A DNA stretch of 64,000 nucleotides, taken from positions 1 through 64,000 of the forward strand of contig NZ_FNQR01000014.1 in assembly GCF_900107755.1 (NCBI RefSeq), given 5' to 3'. The position numbers were made by a program, and so were the translations under genes. The stretch comes from Thalassobacillus cyri (GTDB taxonomy: Bacteria > Bacillota > Bacilli > Bacillales > Halobacillaceae). The notes beneath the pieces are model-generated. The model saw nothing but the letters and a program-made list of their open reading frames with translations. It did not search any database and had not been told where the DNA came from. Positions 8,917 through 18,387 of the stretch are shown in pieces; position 1 is the first letter of the stretch, and every line of letters begins with the position of its first letter.

Positions 8917-8953
8917 AAACCCGGATAGTCGCTTACAGCGATTTTCCGGGTTT
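8917..8953. terminator. Bidirectional terminator between mnmM and ytpB
   Basis: The arms AAACCCGG and CCGGGTTT flank a GTCGCTTACAGCGAT inner hairpin, with A/T runs on both sides. The last codons of ytpB are inside the stem. Confidence 0.75.
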
Positions 8954-10015
8954 CAACATATGATATACCTTTGTATTATAATGAAAAAACTTCGCCTTCC
9001 TACCACTGACTTTTAATAAGTCACGCACAAATGTCTTTGCATTTTGCAGTCTGCTCACCTTTCTATCAGCAAGATACATCCCGACCAATCCTTCCTGAAT
9101 CATCTCATGAAACTCAGGATCAGGCAGCAGTTTAGTCCTTGCTTTTGTTTCTTTCACAAAATATACAAAGCGCTGTCTCATTTCCTCGTCAGTTTCGTAA
9201 TAGGAACAGAAATTGAGGTCACCTTCCATTTCATCCTCCTGCTGGTCAATATAATAATCCAGTAAAATATGCAGACCTTGTAAAAAAGGAAAATAACTTT
9301 CAGCCACTTTTTTGGCAAGAACTCCATTCATTTTCCCGCCTAGTGTGTAAGAAACGAGACAAAAGATTCCAAGTGTCGATCCAGTACAAGCAGAAAACTC
9401 ATACCACTTCAGGTGTTTTCCAGCCTCATATTGCGAGAACCATGTCTGCAGCCTTGGAACCCTCTCTTCCTCCACCACGTGTTTATGTACTTGCAAATCA
9501 TTATATAAGTTCCCTAACTGGACGACCTGCGGATGAGCTACTTGATAATCCTTCGGTTTAGTCAATACTTGCTGGCATGTTTGTACAAGCGATTCAAGAT
9601 AACCGCCATCATTTTGATCTTCCCGGAACTGATAATAATTTTTCACAGGATTTCCTGGGGTCAATGCATCGGTCATTGCTTGATGAAGCATGCGGAAATC
9701 TTTCGGATCCATCGAAGTGCTGCGGTCACAAAGGTTGTCCAAATAATCACTGATGGTTTGATAGGCTACAATGAATTTAATTGCTTGTTTCCACTGATCT
9801 GCAGCTAACAAGCTGTAAATCGATCCGCCCTCACAATGAAATGTCTTTGCGGCAATACTTGCTAATGCCTGTTTACGCAGTTCCTGGTTCGGGATTGCTT
9901 TCGCTTTTGTAATCCAGCCATCCAGCTCCTTACGGACTTGCGGAAAGACGCTGCGATACACATTCGTCATCATCATCCACGCGTTTGTTGGTGTACGTAC
10001 AGCCAATGATTTCAC
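8933..10015 (-). CDS. ytpB: Tetraprenyl-beta-curcumene synthase-type terpene cyclase (DUF2600)
   Basis: The 360-residue protein is predicted soluble and all-helical. The segment YQTISDYLDNLCDRSTSMDPKD contains a DYLDN Asp-rich motif, the metal/diphosphate binder in this family. B. subtilis YtpB converts tetraprenyl diphosphate to tetraprenyl-beta-curcumene, a C35 terpene precursor of baciterpenol. Its ATG overlaps the ytpA stop (ATGA), and GAGAGGTGAAATC precedes it. The ytpA-ytpB pairing is the same as in B. subtilis. Confidence 0.88.
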   Translation of the reverse strand: MKSLAVRTPTNAWMMMTNVYRSVFPQVRKELDGWITKAKAIPNQELRKQALASIAAKTFHCEGGSIYSLLAADQWKQAIKFIVAYQTISDYLDNLCDRSTSMDPKDFRMLHQAMTDALTPGNPVKNYYQFREDQNDGGYLESLVQTCQQVLTKPKDYQVAHPQVVQLGNLYNDLQVHKHVVEEERVPRLQTWFSQYEAGKHLKWYEFSACTGSTLGIFCLVSYTLGGKMNGVLAKKVAESYFPFLQGLHILLDYYIDQQEDEMEGDLNFCSYYETDEEMRQRFVYFVKETKARTKLLPDPEFHEMIQEGLVGMYLADRKVSRLQNAKTFVRDLLKVSGRKAKFFHYNTKVYHMLKPGKSL

Positions 10016-10812
10016 CTCTCCTTGCGCCCGGTTTCTTCCGCTTTCTGTTTCATGAATACTACAATATGCCGAAGAACCGAGTCTCGTTCTGGCTCATTTA
10101 AAATTTCATGATATAAGTTTGCCCATTCTTTATAACTTTTTTCACTGATATCCAATTGATTGAACCATCGTTTCGTCTCTTTGATATCCACCATCATATC
10201 CTCTCCAGCCTGTACGACTAGTGTCGGCACATCCGGAAACTCAGAGAGCTGTTTGAATGCAAGGTTGATGGCTCGTACAAATTCCCAATACCACCGGACT
10301 GAAACTTTTTCCAGTATCAATGAGTCTCCTTCATCTGCTTCGATAACTTGCTCATTACGAGTCACTTTTTCAGTAAGGATTGGAGCTTCCACTTTATATT
10401 TAGGATAGACCGCGTCAAGAACACGGGAGACCAGCTTCACCGACTTTCTGGGTTCGTTCAATATGCCAAGGCCAGGTGAGGATAAGATGACCCCCTGAAT
10501 TTCCGGGTGCTTCTCTTCCATCGTACGGATTGCCACCAGGCCACCCATGCTGTGACCCAAAAGAAATATCGGCAGCCGAAATTTTGCTGCCTCTTCCAGC
10601 CAAAAACTTACTGTATCGATATATTGATCAAAACGGTCGATATGACCGCGGCGTCTTGTCGATTTCCCCTGACCAGGCAAGTCTCCATATACGACATGAA
10701 GACCTTGCTGTTGAAAAAGAGAGGCTATTTCATCATATCTTCCTGCATGCTCAAAAGCACCATGGACGATCACTACCACCCCTACAGCGTCATCTGCGTA
10801 CATTTTTTTCAT
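10012..10812 (-). CDS. ytpA: Lysophospholipase-like alpha/beta hydrolase
   Basis: A 266-residue alpha/beta hydrolase of the monoacylglycerol-lipase type. It shows VVIVHGAFEHAGRY (oxyanion region), GDLPGQGKSTRRRGHID, the nucleophile elbow GHSMGG (about residues 86-91), a late acid in VQAGEDMMVD and a C-terminal His in LYHEILNEPERD. YtpA of B. subtilis is a phospholipase linked to bacilysocin formation. The start follows GGAGATTAACCG. It forms a two-gene operon with ytpB. Confidence 0.88.
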   Translation of the reverse strand: MKKMYADDAVGVVVIVHGAFEHAGRYDEIASLFQQQGLHVVYGDLPGQGKSTRRRGHIDRFDQYIDTVSFWLEEAAKFRLPIFLLGHSMGGLVAIRTMEEKHPEIQGVILSSPGLGILNEPRKSVKLVSRVLDAVYPKYKVEAPILTEKVTRNEQVIEADEGDSLILEKVSVRWYWEFVRAINLAFKQLSEFPDVPTLVVQAGEDMMVDIKETKRWFNQLDISEKSYKEWANLYHEILNEPERDSVLRHIVVFMKQKAEETGRKER

Positions 10813-10881
10813 CGGTTAATCTCCTTTATCAGCCATCGAATTTGCTATACTGTTAATAACTATATTATAAGGGGGATACCC

Positions 10882-11406
10882 ATGATTTGCGAATATAAAG
10901 GAAAGCACCCGAAAATTGCATCCTCCGCTTACATAGCAGAAGATGCAGTCGTTACAGGAGATGTCACTATCGGAGAAAACGTCAGTGTTTGGTTTAAAAC
11001 CGTCATTCGCGGCGATGTTGCTCCTACCTACATAGGGGATAATGTCAATATCCAGGACTTAAGCATGCTCCATCAAAGTCCGAATAACCCACTTATATTA
11101 GAAGAAGGTGTTACCGTCGGACACCAGGTCACCCTCCATTCTTCTGTAATAAGAAGGAATGCCTTAATAGGGATGGGGTCGCTGGTTTTAGATGGAGCTG
11201 AAATTGGGGAAGAGGCCTTTTTAGGTGCTGGAAGTCTTGTTCCCCCTGGCAAAAAGATTCCTCCACGAACACTGGCATTAGGGCGTCCAGCCAAAGTCGT
11301 CCGTGAACTTACTGAAGGGGATTTTTCAGAAATGAACAGAATCCGCAGGGAATACGTCGAAAAAGGCCAATATTATAAAAACCTGCGCAATAGTGATAAG
11401 TCTTAA
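10882..11406 (+). CDS. ytoA: Gamma-carbonic anhydrase-like hexapeptide protein
   Basis: A 174-residue left-handed beta-helix protein with hexapeptide repeats (VVTGDVTIGENVSVW, AEIGEEAFLGAGSLV). Three histidines that would bind metal in gamma-class carbonic anhydrases are present: MLHQS and then VGHQVTLH. The start is the ATG after AAGGGGGATACCC. The frame is open for over 100 codons upstream, but that stretch is the antisense of ytpA. A promoter-like TATATTATAA lies 10-20 bp upstream. YtoA/PaaY-type proteins often lack measured anhydrase activity, so the catalytic role is uncertain. Confidence 0.88.
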   Translation: MICEYKGKHPKIASSAYIAEDAVVTGDVTIGENVSVWFKTVIRGDVAPTYIGDNVNIQDLSMLHQSPNNPLILEEGVTVGHQVTLHSSVIRRNALIGMGSLVLDGAEIGEEAFLGAGSLVPPGKKIPPRTLALGRPAKVVRELTEGDFSEMNRIRREYVEKGQYYKNLRNSDKS

Positions 11407-11414
11407 AAACATTA

Positions 11415-11450
11415 AAAATTCCCTCCAGCATTCGCCGGAGGGAATTTTTT
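11415..11450. terminator. Bidirectional terminator (ytoA / asnB)
   Basis: The arms AAAATTCCCTCC and GGAGGGAATTTTTT form a 12-bp stem with a 10-nt loop and A/T tracts on each side. Confidence 0.85.
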
Positions 11451-11520
11451 CCTTAATAGGTAGGTTGCATAATTAGCTCGGAAACTTTGAAATAAACATC
11501 AGCAAACCAACGAGCGACGT

Positions 11521-13425
11521 TTAAATGAAAGTCAACTTGCTTTCTGGTTTATCTTCATTGATTAAGTCTTCAATAGGATGACGACGTTCCACAAAAATTT
11601 GATGCCACAGCATGAACATCAATACGGTCCATACCTTCCGGCTATAGTCTCCCTTGCCCTGGCAATGAGCTTCAAGTAGATCAAGTACATACCCTTTGTG
11701 AATGTACTGATCCGTTTCACTTTCATGAATCAACAGCTTCGCCCAATCGTATAACTCATTTTTCAACCAGTGGCGAATTGGTACCGGGAAGCCAAGCTTT
11801 TTACGATCCAATACGTGATCTGGGACAATTCCACGAGAAGATTCGCGTAAAATACTTTTTGTGGTGCCATTGGCGATTTTCATATCGACAGGAATAGCCC
11901 TTGCCACATTGAAAACTTCCTTATCCAGGAAAGGTACGCGTAATTCCAATGAATTTGCCATCGTCATTTTATCAGCCTTCAGCAGAATGTCACCGCGCAT
12001 CCACGTATGAATATCTACATACTGCATTTGATTGACAAGGTCGTATTTACCAGCTGTTTGATATAAAGACTCTGTCACTTGCTGGTAACGGAAATTACGG
12101 TAGTTGCGAATGAGTTTCTGCTTCTCTGCTTCTTCAAACATTTTTGCGTTTCCAATATACCGGTCTTTTAAAGGTGTAGTTCCCCGTTCGAGAAAGCTCT
12201 TTCCTTTAACTCCTTCAGGCAGGATTTCAGCAACCCGCCCCAATAAATGTTTAGCCGGTTCAGGTATTGATTGAAAGACTTTCAACGATTCAGGCTCTCG
12301 GTAAATATTATATCCACCAAATAGTTCATCCGCACCTTCTCCTGAAAGGACGACGGTGACATGCTTCCGTGCTTCCCTCGCAACAAAATACAACGGTACA
12401 CAAGCCGGATCAGCCAGGGGGTCGTCCATGTGATACATAATTTTCGGGAGTTTCTCGATATACTCTTGTGGAGTTATCGTATAGGAGATGTTCTCTACTC
12501 CCAGCTTGTCAGCTGTTTCTTTGGCCACATCGACTTCTGAATACCCCTCTCGCTCAAATCCAACAGAGAATGTCTGGATGCCAGGGTTGTATTCTTTGGC
12601 CATCGCTACGATCAAGCTGGAATCGATGCCCCCAGATAAAAATGATCCGACCGGCACATCACTTCGCATATGCTTGGATACAGAATCATACATAGCTTGT
12701 TGAATTTGTTCAATCCAGCTGTTTTTATCCATTGATTTCGGCTCGAAGGTTGCGTGCCAGTATCTGTTAAATTTTACTTCCTCCCCTGGCTTTTGGATAA
12801 AATAATGGCCAGGAGATACCTTCTTGATATCTTCTGTCATCGTCCATGGTTCCGGAACGAATTGAAAGCTTAGATAATGGTGCAATGCTTCAATGTCGAC
12901 CTGCTCGCGATCCCGTACGAGCGTAAGACTTTTCTTTTCGGAAGCAAAATATGTCCCTCTTTCATCCGTGGTATAAAATAGCGGTTTGATTCCAAACGGA
13001 TCACGAGCTCCGTATAACGTCTGTTTTTGTTTGTCCCAAATCAAAATGGAGAACATGCCGCGTAAATCGCTGAAGGCCTGCTCACGCTTATGATGGAACA
13101 AAGCGGTTATGACTTCTGTGTCAGACTCGGTTGTAAAATCTAATCCTTGATTCTCTAATTCCTCTCTAAGCTCCACATAATTATAGATTTCTCCATTAAA
13201 CACTATCCAATAGCGCTCATCTTCATAACTCAATGGCTGTTGCCCGCTTTCTATATCGATGATACTAAGGCGGCGAAAGCCCAAAGATATATATTCATCG
13301 TGATAGAACCCTTCATCATCGGGTCCACGATGTGTAATATAATCGTTTTGTCTCTGAAAAGTTTCTAATTCTTCCTCATTCATCAGATGAGGCTGGTTGC
13401 GAATCAACCCTATGAAACCGCACAT
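11521..13425 (-). CDS. asnB: Asparagine synthetase, glutamine-hydrolysing
   Basis: The 634-residue enzyme makes asparagine from aspartate, ATP and glutamine. The N-terminal class II amidotransferase begins MCGFIGLI, with Cys2 as nucleophile after Met removal, and contains HRGPDDEG and VFNGEIYNY. The C-terminal synthetase has the PP-loop SGGIDSS (about residue 260) and LSGEGADELFGGY. The ribosome site is AAGGTGGG. The position between ytoA and metK matches the B. subtilis asnB. It appears to be a single-gene unit. Confidence 0.96.
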   Translation of the reverse strand: MCGFIGLIRNQPHLMNEEELETFQRQNDYITHRGPDDEGFYHDEYISLGFRRLSIIDIESGQQPLSYEDERYWIVFNGEIYNYVELREELENQGLDFTTESDTEVITALFHHKREQAFSDLRGMFSILIWDKQKQTLYGARDPFGIKPLFYTTDERGTYFASEKKSLTLVRDREQVDIEALHHYLSFQFVPEPWTMTEDIKKVSPGHYFIQKPGEEVKFNRYWHATFEPKSMDKNSWIEQIQQAMYDSVSKHMRSDVPVGSFLSGGIDSSLIVAMAKEYNPGIQTFSVGFEREGYSEVDVAKETADKLGVENISYTITPQEYIEKLPKIMYHMDDPLADPACVPLYFVAREARKHVTVVLSGEGADELFGGYNIYREPESLKVFQSIPEPAKHLLGRVAEILPEGVKGKSFLERGTTPLKDRYIGNAKMFEEAEKQKLIRNYRNFRYQQVTESLYQTAGKYDLVNQMQYVDIHTWMRGDILLKADKMTMANSLELRVPFLDKEVFNVARAIPVDMKIANGTTKSILRESSRGIVPDHVLDRKKLGFPVPIRHWLKNELYDWAKLLIHESETDQYIHKGYVLDLLEAHCQGKGDYSRKVWTVLMFMLWHQIFVERRHPIEDLINEDKPESKLTFI

Positions 13426-13543
13426 AATTGGCCCACCTTCTTCATAATTTCTTTATATCTTCTGTCAAATTATATCACAGAAAAATATCATTAAACGATA
13501 TACTTAATTTTCCCATCTGCACGAGTAGTAAACCTACTCAAAA

Positions 13544-13577
13544 AACGGACCAAACCATTGGAGGCATGATCCGCTTT
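13544..13577 (-). terminator. metK terminator
   Basis: CGGATCA and TGGTCCG pair (with one G-U) around a 14-nt loop, followed by six T on the minus strand immediately after the metK stop. Confidence 0.6.
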
Positions 13578-13584
13578 CCTATTA

Positions 13585-14784
13585 TTAATCATTCAATAAT
13601 TTTTTGAGTTCTTCAGCTTTATCCGTCTTTTCCCAGGGAAACGCGATATCCGTACGACCGAAGTGACCGTATGCAGCTGTATCACGGTAAATCGGACGAC
13701 GCAGGTCAAGCATTTTTATAATGCCTGCCGGACGCAGATCGAACAGTTCACGTATTTCGGCGACTAAACGCTCCTCGCTGACTTTACCTGTCCCAAACGT
13801 ATTGATAGAGATAGATACCGGCTGCGCAACTCCAATTGCATAAGCAAGCTGCACTTCACATGCGTCAGCAAGACCTGCTGCTACGATGTTTTTGGCAACA
13901 TAACGAGCTGCATAAGCTGCGGAACGATCAACTTTAGTTGCGTCCTTTCCACTGAAAGCACCTCCGCCATGGCGGGCATAGCCACCATAAGTGTCAACAA
14001 TGATTTTACGGCCTGTTAACCCGGCATCTCCTTGAGGGCCGCCAATGACAAAACGGCCTGTGGGGTTAAGGAAGTACTTGGTATGTTCATCAATCAATTC
14101 GCGCGGAACTACCGGCTCGATAACATGTTTTTTCAAATCTGCCTGAATCTGTTCCAATGTAATCTCTTCTGCATGCTGAGTCGAGATAACGATCGTATCT
14201 ACGCGCATAGGTCGATCATTTTCATCATATTCAATGGTCACTTGTGTTTTTCCATCAGGGCGGAGATAGTCTAAAGTACCATCTTTACGTACATCGCTTA
14301 AGCGCTTGGAAATTTTATGGGCAAGTGAAATTGGAAGCGGCATAAGTTCTTCCGTCTCATTATTCGCATAACCGAACATCAACCCCTGGTCACCAGCACC
14401 AATTGCTTCTATTTCGCTGTCACTCATTTTCCCTTCACGGCTTTCCAAGGCCACATCAACGCCACCAGCAATATCTGGTGATTGCTCATCGATCGCAGTA
14501 AGTACAGCACAAGTTTCGGCATCAAAACCGAACTTAGCTCTTGTATAGCCGATTTCTTTTATCGTTCGACGTACAATACTCGGGATATCCACATACGTAC
14601 TAGTTGTGATTTCACCTGAAACCAGGACAAGTCCCGTAGTCACAGTTGTTTCACAAGCCACACGGGCATTAGGATCGTTATTTAAGATTTCATCTAAAAT
14701 GGCATCAGAAATCTGATCACAAATTTTATCAGGATGTCCTTCTGTGACAGATTCCGAAGTAAATAACCGGCGATTCGCAGGCAT
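13585..14784 (-). CDS. metK: S-adenosylmethionine synthetase
   Basis: The 399-residue enzyme forms SAM from methionine and ATP. Visible family signatures are [20 protein letters not shown] (N-terminal), [12 protein letters not shown] and [19 protein letters not shown]. The start is MPANRR after AAAGGAGGAGTTTGTTAGC; a further 30 in-frame codons upstream belong to the leader. Expression is controlled by the SAM-I riboswitch in front, so the product represses its own synthesis. Confidence 0.97.
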   Translation of the reverse strand: MPANRRLFTSESVTEGHPDKICDQISDAILDEILNNDPNARVACETTVTTGLVLVSGEITTSTYVDIPSIVRRTIKEIGYTRAKFGFDAETCAVLTAIDEQSPDIAGGVDVALESREGKMSDSEIEAIGAGDQGLMFGYANNETEELMPLPISLAHKISKRLSDVRKDGTLDYLRPDGKTQVTIEYDENDRPMRVDTIVISTQHAEEITLEQIQADLKKHVIEPVVPRELIDEHTKYFLNPTGRFVIGGPQGDAGLTGRKIIVDTYGGYARHGGGAFSGKDATKVDRSAAYAARYVAKNIVAAGLADACEVQLAYAIGVAQPVSISINTFGTGKVSEERLVAEIRELFDLRPAGIIKMLDLRRPIYRDTAAYGHFGRTDIAFPWEKTDKAEELKKLLND

Positions 14785-14925
14785 GCTAACAAACTCCTCC
14801 TTTATTATGTGCACAAAAATTAGACGGAACTTCTCTCCCAGTACGAATGGGAAACCAACCATCTCTTCAATCATATTTTTATAACTCCCCGTATCAGGGA
14901 AGCTCGATTATGGTTTTATAAAAAA

Positions 14926-15083
14926 GAAAAACCCTTCCTATTGATGAGGAAAGGGGGTCTGCTTCCTTTCGCTCTTATCGTTCAAGGATCGTTCCTTGCT
15001 ACAGGTTAGCACCTTTTCACATTCGTGATGGTTGCTGAGGTTTCATCGGGCCTGTCCCCTCCGCCGACTCTGGATAAGAGAGT
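14926..15083 (-). promoter_or_regulatory. SAM-I (S-box) riboswitch with terminator
   Basis: The aptamer (14971-15083) shows the S-box landmarks in order: CTCTTATCCAGAG, GGAGGGGACAGGCCCGATGA, AACCTCAGCAACC, AAGGTGCTAA and the closing CGATAAGAG. Downstream a stem (ACCCCCTTTCCTCA / TAGGAAGGGT) with a T run at 14926-14958 is the expression-platform terminator. SAM binding should favour termination before metK. Confidence 0.96.
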
Positions 15084-15098
15084 ATCCGTTCGCACTAT

Positions 15099-15127
15099 AT
15101 CGTAACCAAATCCACCGCTGTTGTCAA
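15099..15127 (-). promoter_or_regulatory. metK promoter
   Basis: TTGACA (15122-15127), a 17-bp spacer and TACGAT (15099-15104) lie immediately 5' of the riboswitch. The -35 directly abuts the stop codon of the upstream DCC gene. Confidence 0.8.
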
Positions 15128-15517
15128 TTAACTGCTTCGATTATGCAGATCGCATCTTCCATTCGGACACTTCTCTTTAAAGAATTTATATCGGTTCTTA
15201 GCTATCCAGCTGTATAAAGGTTTTCCCACTAATGCCATTCCAGGAAGACTTCCTAACAATCCGATGAGAGCTGTAGCTGGGGAGTAACGGAGCATGGTTA
15301 CTACGGCATGATAACCTTTCTACTTTGTTCCATCTCTTTTTATAATATGGATTTCCTGTTTGATTGCCGTTTCTTCTTTTTGTGGCAAATTAGTTTCCTT
15401 TTTATAAGCTTGCAATGGTTTCCACTGAATGTTGTGACACCAGTCCAGTCGCTGAAATATTCTTTTTGACTGTTGGCAAAGATAACACTGAGCATCATAT
15501 AAAACCATAAGTTTCAA
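15128..15517 (-). pseudogene. DCC-family (DUF393, YuxK-like) protein interrupted by in-frame TAG
   Basis: A single reading frame of 129 codons encodes a thioredoxin-fold DCC protein. It begins MKLMVLYDAQCYLCQQSKR, with the DxxCxxC motif, and ends in a YSWIAKNRYKFFKE-C-P segment. Codon 66 is TAG (15320-15322), in phase with both halves and between DGTK and KGYHAVVTM. Translation would stop after 65 residues. DCC proteins are normally about 115-140 residues, so the joined length fits one gene. No frame change is needed, so a single point mutation (for example TGG or CAG to TAG) explains it. The intact protein would be a predicted thiol oxidoreductase. Confidence 0.8.
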
Positions 15518-15603
15518 TCAATATTCCCCCTGTCTTTTCTTATTTTTATTATAGTCCTATTAAATCTCAGTGTTGATTTTGCAGCTAAAGCTCCCTTTAC
15601 TTG

Positions 15604-16388
15604 AAGACTCAGTATCGAGATAGTTGGGTCCGTTACCATGAGAGGAATAGGATGGTCCGGGAAACGACTCGCTTTCCAGCTTCATCGCCTAGACACTCGC
15701 GACATAAGCAGTCCATCAACGGGGAGAAAGAGCCCTTCCCTTTTGCTGTTCTGCTTATGCGTGTCCTGTCTCCCAAGGCGATTACGCATTCATTTCTTTC
15801 CAGCTTCATCGCCTAGACACTCGCGACATAAGCAGTCCATCAACGGGAAGAAAGAGCCCTTCCCTTTTGCTGTTCTGCTATGCATGTCGTGTCTCCCAAG
15901 GCGATTACGCATTCATTTCTTTCCTGCGGGGGATCTGGCAAGCTTCCTCGGGCTAAAGCCCTACGGGATCTCGCCTAGCCCTTCTCCCACTGGAGTCTCG
16001 CCGTTTCCCTGCCCATCCAGCCAGTTTTGTAATAAACGTCCCTTTCAAAAAAAGAAAGAGTGTATAGCTGAAACCTTCATCTTGAGCATTTACAAAAAAG
16101 GTAGAGGGCACAAAGTCTTCTTTCTATCATCATAGGGCAGTTACCACAAGTGTGATTTCGAGAAACTCCAATGGGAAGGTACGGTAGGGAACGGCGAGAC
16201 TCTTCGAAAATGCTACGCATTTCCTTCGTGCGGTGTTTCTCAAGGATGATAATTCAAAGTCCTGCGGGATGAAAATGACAGGTGAGACCCCGACAGACGA
16301 AGTCTGAGGAGGCTCAGCGCATGCCCGCGGAAAGGGAGTCGTTCCCCACCGGACCCTTATTCAGACAAACATCTCGAAATCAAGTCTT
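15604..16388. repeat. 785-bp repeat element with imperfect terminal inverted repeats (copy A)
   Basis: The left end is AAGACTCAGTATCGAGAT. The right end, read inward, is AAGACTTGATTTCGAGAT (14 of 18 identical). The similarity continues inward as GGTCCG...GGGAAACGACTCGCTTTCC on the left and its complement on the right. The interior contains CGACATAAGCAGTCCATCAA blocks shared with 33243-33740 and a right-hand section shared with 7736-7872. No intact gene is present; readings of up to about 165 codons differ between copies and lack ribosome sites. Confidence 0.75.
15676..15922. repeat. 124-bp tandem duplication inside the repeat element
   Basis: A block from CCAGCTTCATCGCCTAGACA to GCATTCATTTCTTT occurs twice head to tail, at 15676-15799 and 15800-15922. 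It differs by a few substitutions and one deleted T. The copy at 33.3 kb has only one unit. Confidence 0.85.
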
Positions 16389-16629
16389 AGAATTTACGGC
16401 CCTTTAATTGAATAAGCCTTTTATAAAAAATCAACAATAACGTTTTACAAAACCTATATTATAAAGAGACTTTTATTTGGTGGAGTTAATTTTATAAAAA
16501 GGGGTATCGTTTACCATAAGTGAGTGAAGGTATACACCCCACTTTCCCCTCAACAATATGCATGAACAGTGTTACATTATATAAGAAGAAATAAAATATG
16601 AAAAAAATATGACAGTAACAAAAAATAGT

Positions 16630-16658
16630 ATGGACTAATAGAATGAATGTGTTATACT
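16630..16658 (+). promoter_or_regulatory. pckA promoter with CcpN-like operator
   Basis: A promoter with ATGGAC (16630-16635), a 17-bp spacer and TATACT (16653-16658) lies 68 bp before pckA. TGTGTTATACT at 16648-16658 fits the CcpN consensus TRTGHYATAYW at every position and covers the -10. In B. subtilis CcpN represses pckA and gapB during glycolytic growth. Between the repeat element and this site (16389-16629) I see only A/T-rich spacer. Confidence 0.65.
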
Positions 16659-16726
16659 AATAATCAAATTAAACCACACTTGGTTTTCCAATAGGTTGAA
16701 TCTTAATGTAAAGGCGGGTTTACGCG

Positions 16727-18316
16727 ATGACAATTATAAATCAAATGTCCCAACTCTCTGATTTGGTATCACAAGAGAATGTTTTGAAAAACCTTTCTGT
16801 AGCACGATTGGTTGAAAAAACTTTACATCGAAATGAAGGCGTTCTCACATCGACAGGTGCTGTCCGCGCTACAACTGGTACTTATACCGGACGCTCGCCT
16901 AAGGATAAATTTATCGTTAAAGATGATGTTTCCGATAATACAGTGGATTGGGGCCCGGTAAACTGTGCAATCGATGAAGATGTATTTACTCGTTTATATC
17001 ATAAAGTACTCGATTACTTAAGTGCTAAGGATGAAGTTTTTGTATTTAACGGATATGCCGGAGCAGATGAAAATTATAGACTCCCGATTCAGGTCATCAA
17101 TGAATTGGCATGGCACAATTTGTTCGCAAGACAGATGTTCATCCGCCCGACGGAAGAAGAATTAACAGAACATGAAGCGGAATTCAGCGTAATTTCTGCT
17201 CCCAATTTCAAAGCGGACCCAGCAATTGACGGGACCAACTCCGAAGCTTTCATTCTAATTTCGTTAAAGCATCGAATCGTGCTGATCGGTGGTACGGAAT
17301 ACGCAGGAGAAATCAAAAAATCTATTTTTTCCGTTATGAACTACATGCTGCCTAAGAAAAACGTGTTATCCATGCACTGTTCTGCCAACGTAGGGAAAGA
17401 AGGCGATGTCGCTCTGTTCTTCGGCCTTTCTGGTACAGGAAAAACCACTTTATCGGCTGATCCATACCGCCGTTTGATCGGTGATGATGAACACGCATGG
17501 TCTCCGAAAGGCGTATTTAATATCGAAGGTGGCTGTTACGCGAAAACCATTAATTTATCGAAAGAGAAAGAACCACAGATCTATGATGCTATCCGGTTCG
17601 GATCTGTATTGGAAAACGTCATTTTGGATGATGAATCACGTAATCCCGATTATGATGACACATCCTTAACGGAAAACACACGTGCGGCTTACCCGATTGA
17701 TAATATCGATAACATTGTTCTTCCAAGTGTTGCAGGCCATCCGAATACGATTATCTTTTTAACTGCAGATGCCTTTGGCGTTTTACCACCAATCAGTAAA
17801 TTATCGAAAGAACAGGCTATGTATCATTTTCTCAGTGGCTACACAAGTAAGCTTGCTGGAACGGAACGAGGAGTCACATCACCGCAGGCGACGTTCTCTG
17901 CTTGTTTCGGTTCTCCATTCCTTCCATTAGCCCCTGCCACTTACGCAGAAATGCTTGGTGAAAAGATCGACCAATATAACACAAATGTCTTTCTAGTCAA
18001 TACAGGATGGACTGGAGGAGCATACGGTGAAGGGAATCGCATGAAGCTTTCCTATACCCGTGCAATGATCCACGCAGCCTTAGAAGGGGAACTGAATTCG
18101 GTTGAAACTCACGTAGATGACATCTTCGGATTAGAGGCGCCAATGCAAGTACCTGGTGTACCGGATGAAGTATTGATTCCAAAGCAGACCTGGAATGATC
18201 CAGAAGCTTATGACCAAAAAGCAAAAGAATTAGCGATGAAATTCCATGAGAACTTCGAAAAGTTCACCCATGCAAGTGAAGCCATCGCTCAAGCTGGCCC
18301 GGCTTATCGAGGCTAG
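16727..18316 (+). CDS. pckA: Phosphoenolpyruvate carboxykinase (ATP)
   Basis: The 529-residue gluconeogenic enzyme converts oxaloacetate and ATP to phosphoenolpyruvate and CO2. The ATP-dependent PEPCK P-loop is [14 protein letters not shown] (about residues 233-246). [10 protein letters not shown] near the N-terminus, [18 protein letters not shown] and [15 protein letters not shown] are further family blocks. The ribosome site is AAAGGCGGG. It is monocistronic with a hairpin after it, and its promoter carries a CcpN-like site. Confidence 0.97.
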   Translation: MTIINQMSQLSDLVSQENVLKNLSVARLVEKTLHRNEGVLTSTGAVRATTGTYTGRSPKDKFIVKDDVSDNTVDWGPVNCAIDEDVFTRLYHKVLDYLSAKDEVFVFNGYAGADENYRLPIQVINELAWHNLFARQMFIRPTEEELTEHEAEFSVISAPNFKADPAIDGTNSEAFILISLKHRIVLIGGTEYAGEIKKSIFSVMNYMLPKKNVLSMHCSANVGKEGDVALFFGLSGTGKTTLSADPYRRLIGDDEHAWSPKGVFNIEGGCYAKTINLSKEKEPQIYDAIRFGSVLENVILDDESRNPDYDDTSLTENTRAAYPIDNIDNIVLPSVAGHPNTIIFLTADAFGVLPPISKLSKEQAMYHFLSGYTSKLAGTERGVTSPQATFSACFGSPFLPLAPATYAEMLGEKIDQYNTNVFLVNTGWTGGAYGEGNRMKLSYTRAMIHAALEGELNSVETHVDDIFGLEAPMQVPGVPDEVLIPKQTWNDPEAYDQKAKELAMKFHENFEKFTHASEAIAQAGPAYRG

Positions 18317-18350
18317 TATGACTATTGTTTCCTCATCTCCTCATATATAT

Positions 18351-18387
18351 AAAGAAGCGGATACGTATCATGCGTGTCCGCTTCTTT
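18351..18387. terminator. Bidirectional terminator (pckA / ytmA)
   Basis: AAAGAAGCGGATACG pairs with CGTGTCCGCTTCTTT (one mismatch or wobble). The stem overlaps the final codon of the convergent ytmA. Confidence 0.8.

Noticed and set aside
10507-10881. N-terminal extension of ytoA by 125 codons
   Set aside because: This stretch is antisense to ytpA; the real start has a strong ribosome site and the family N-terminus.
15638-16135. 165-codon frame in the large repeat (and 115 codons in copy B)
   Set aside because: The frames differ between copies, contain the duplicated unit and have no ribosome site.
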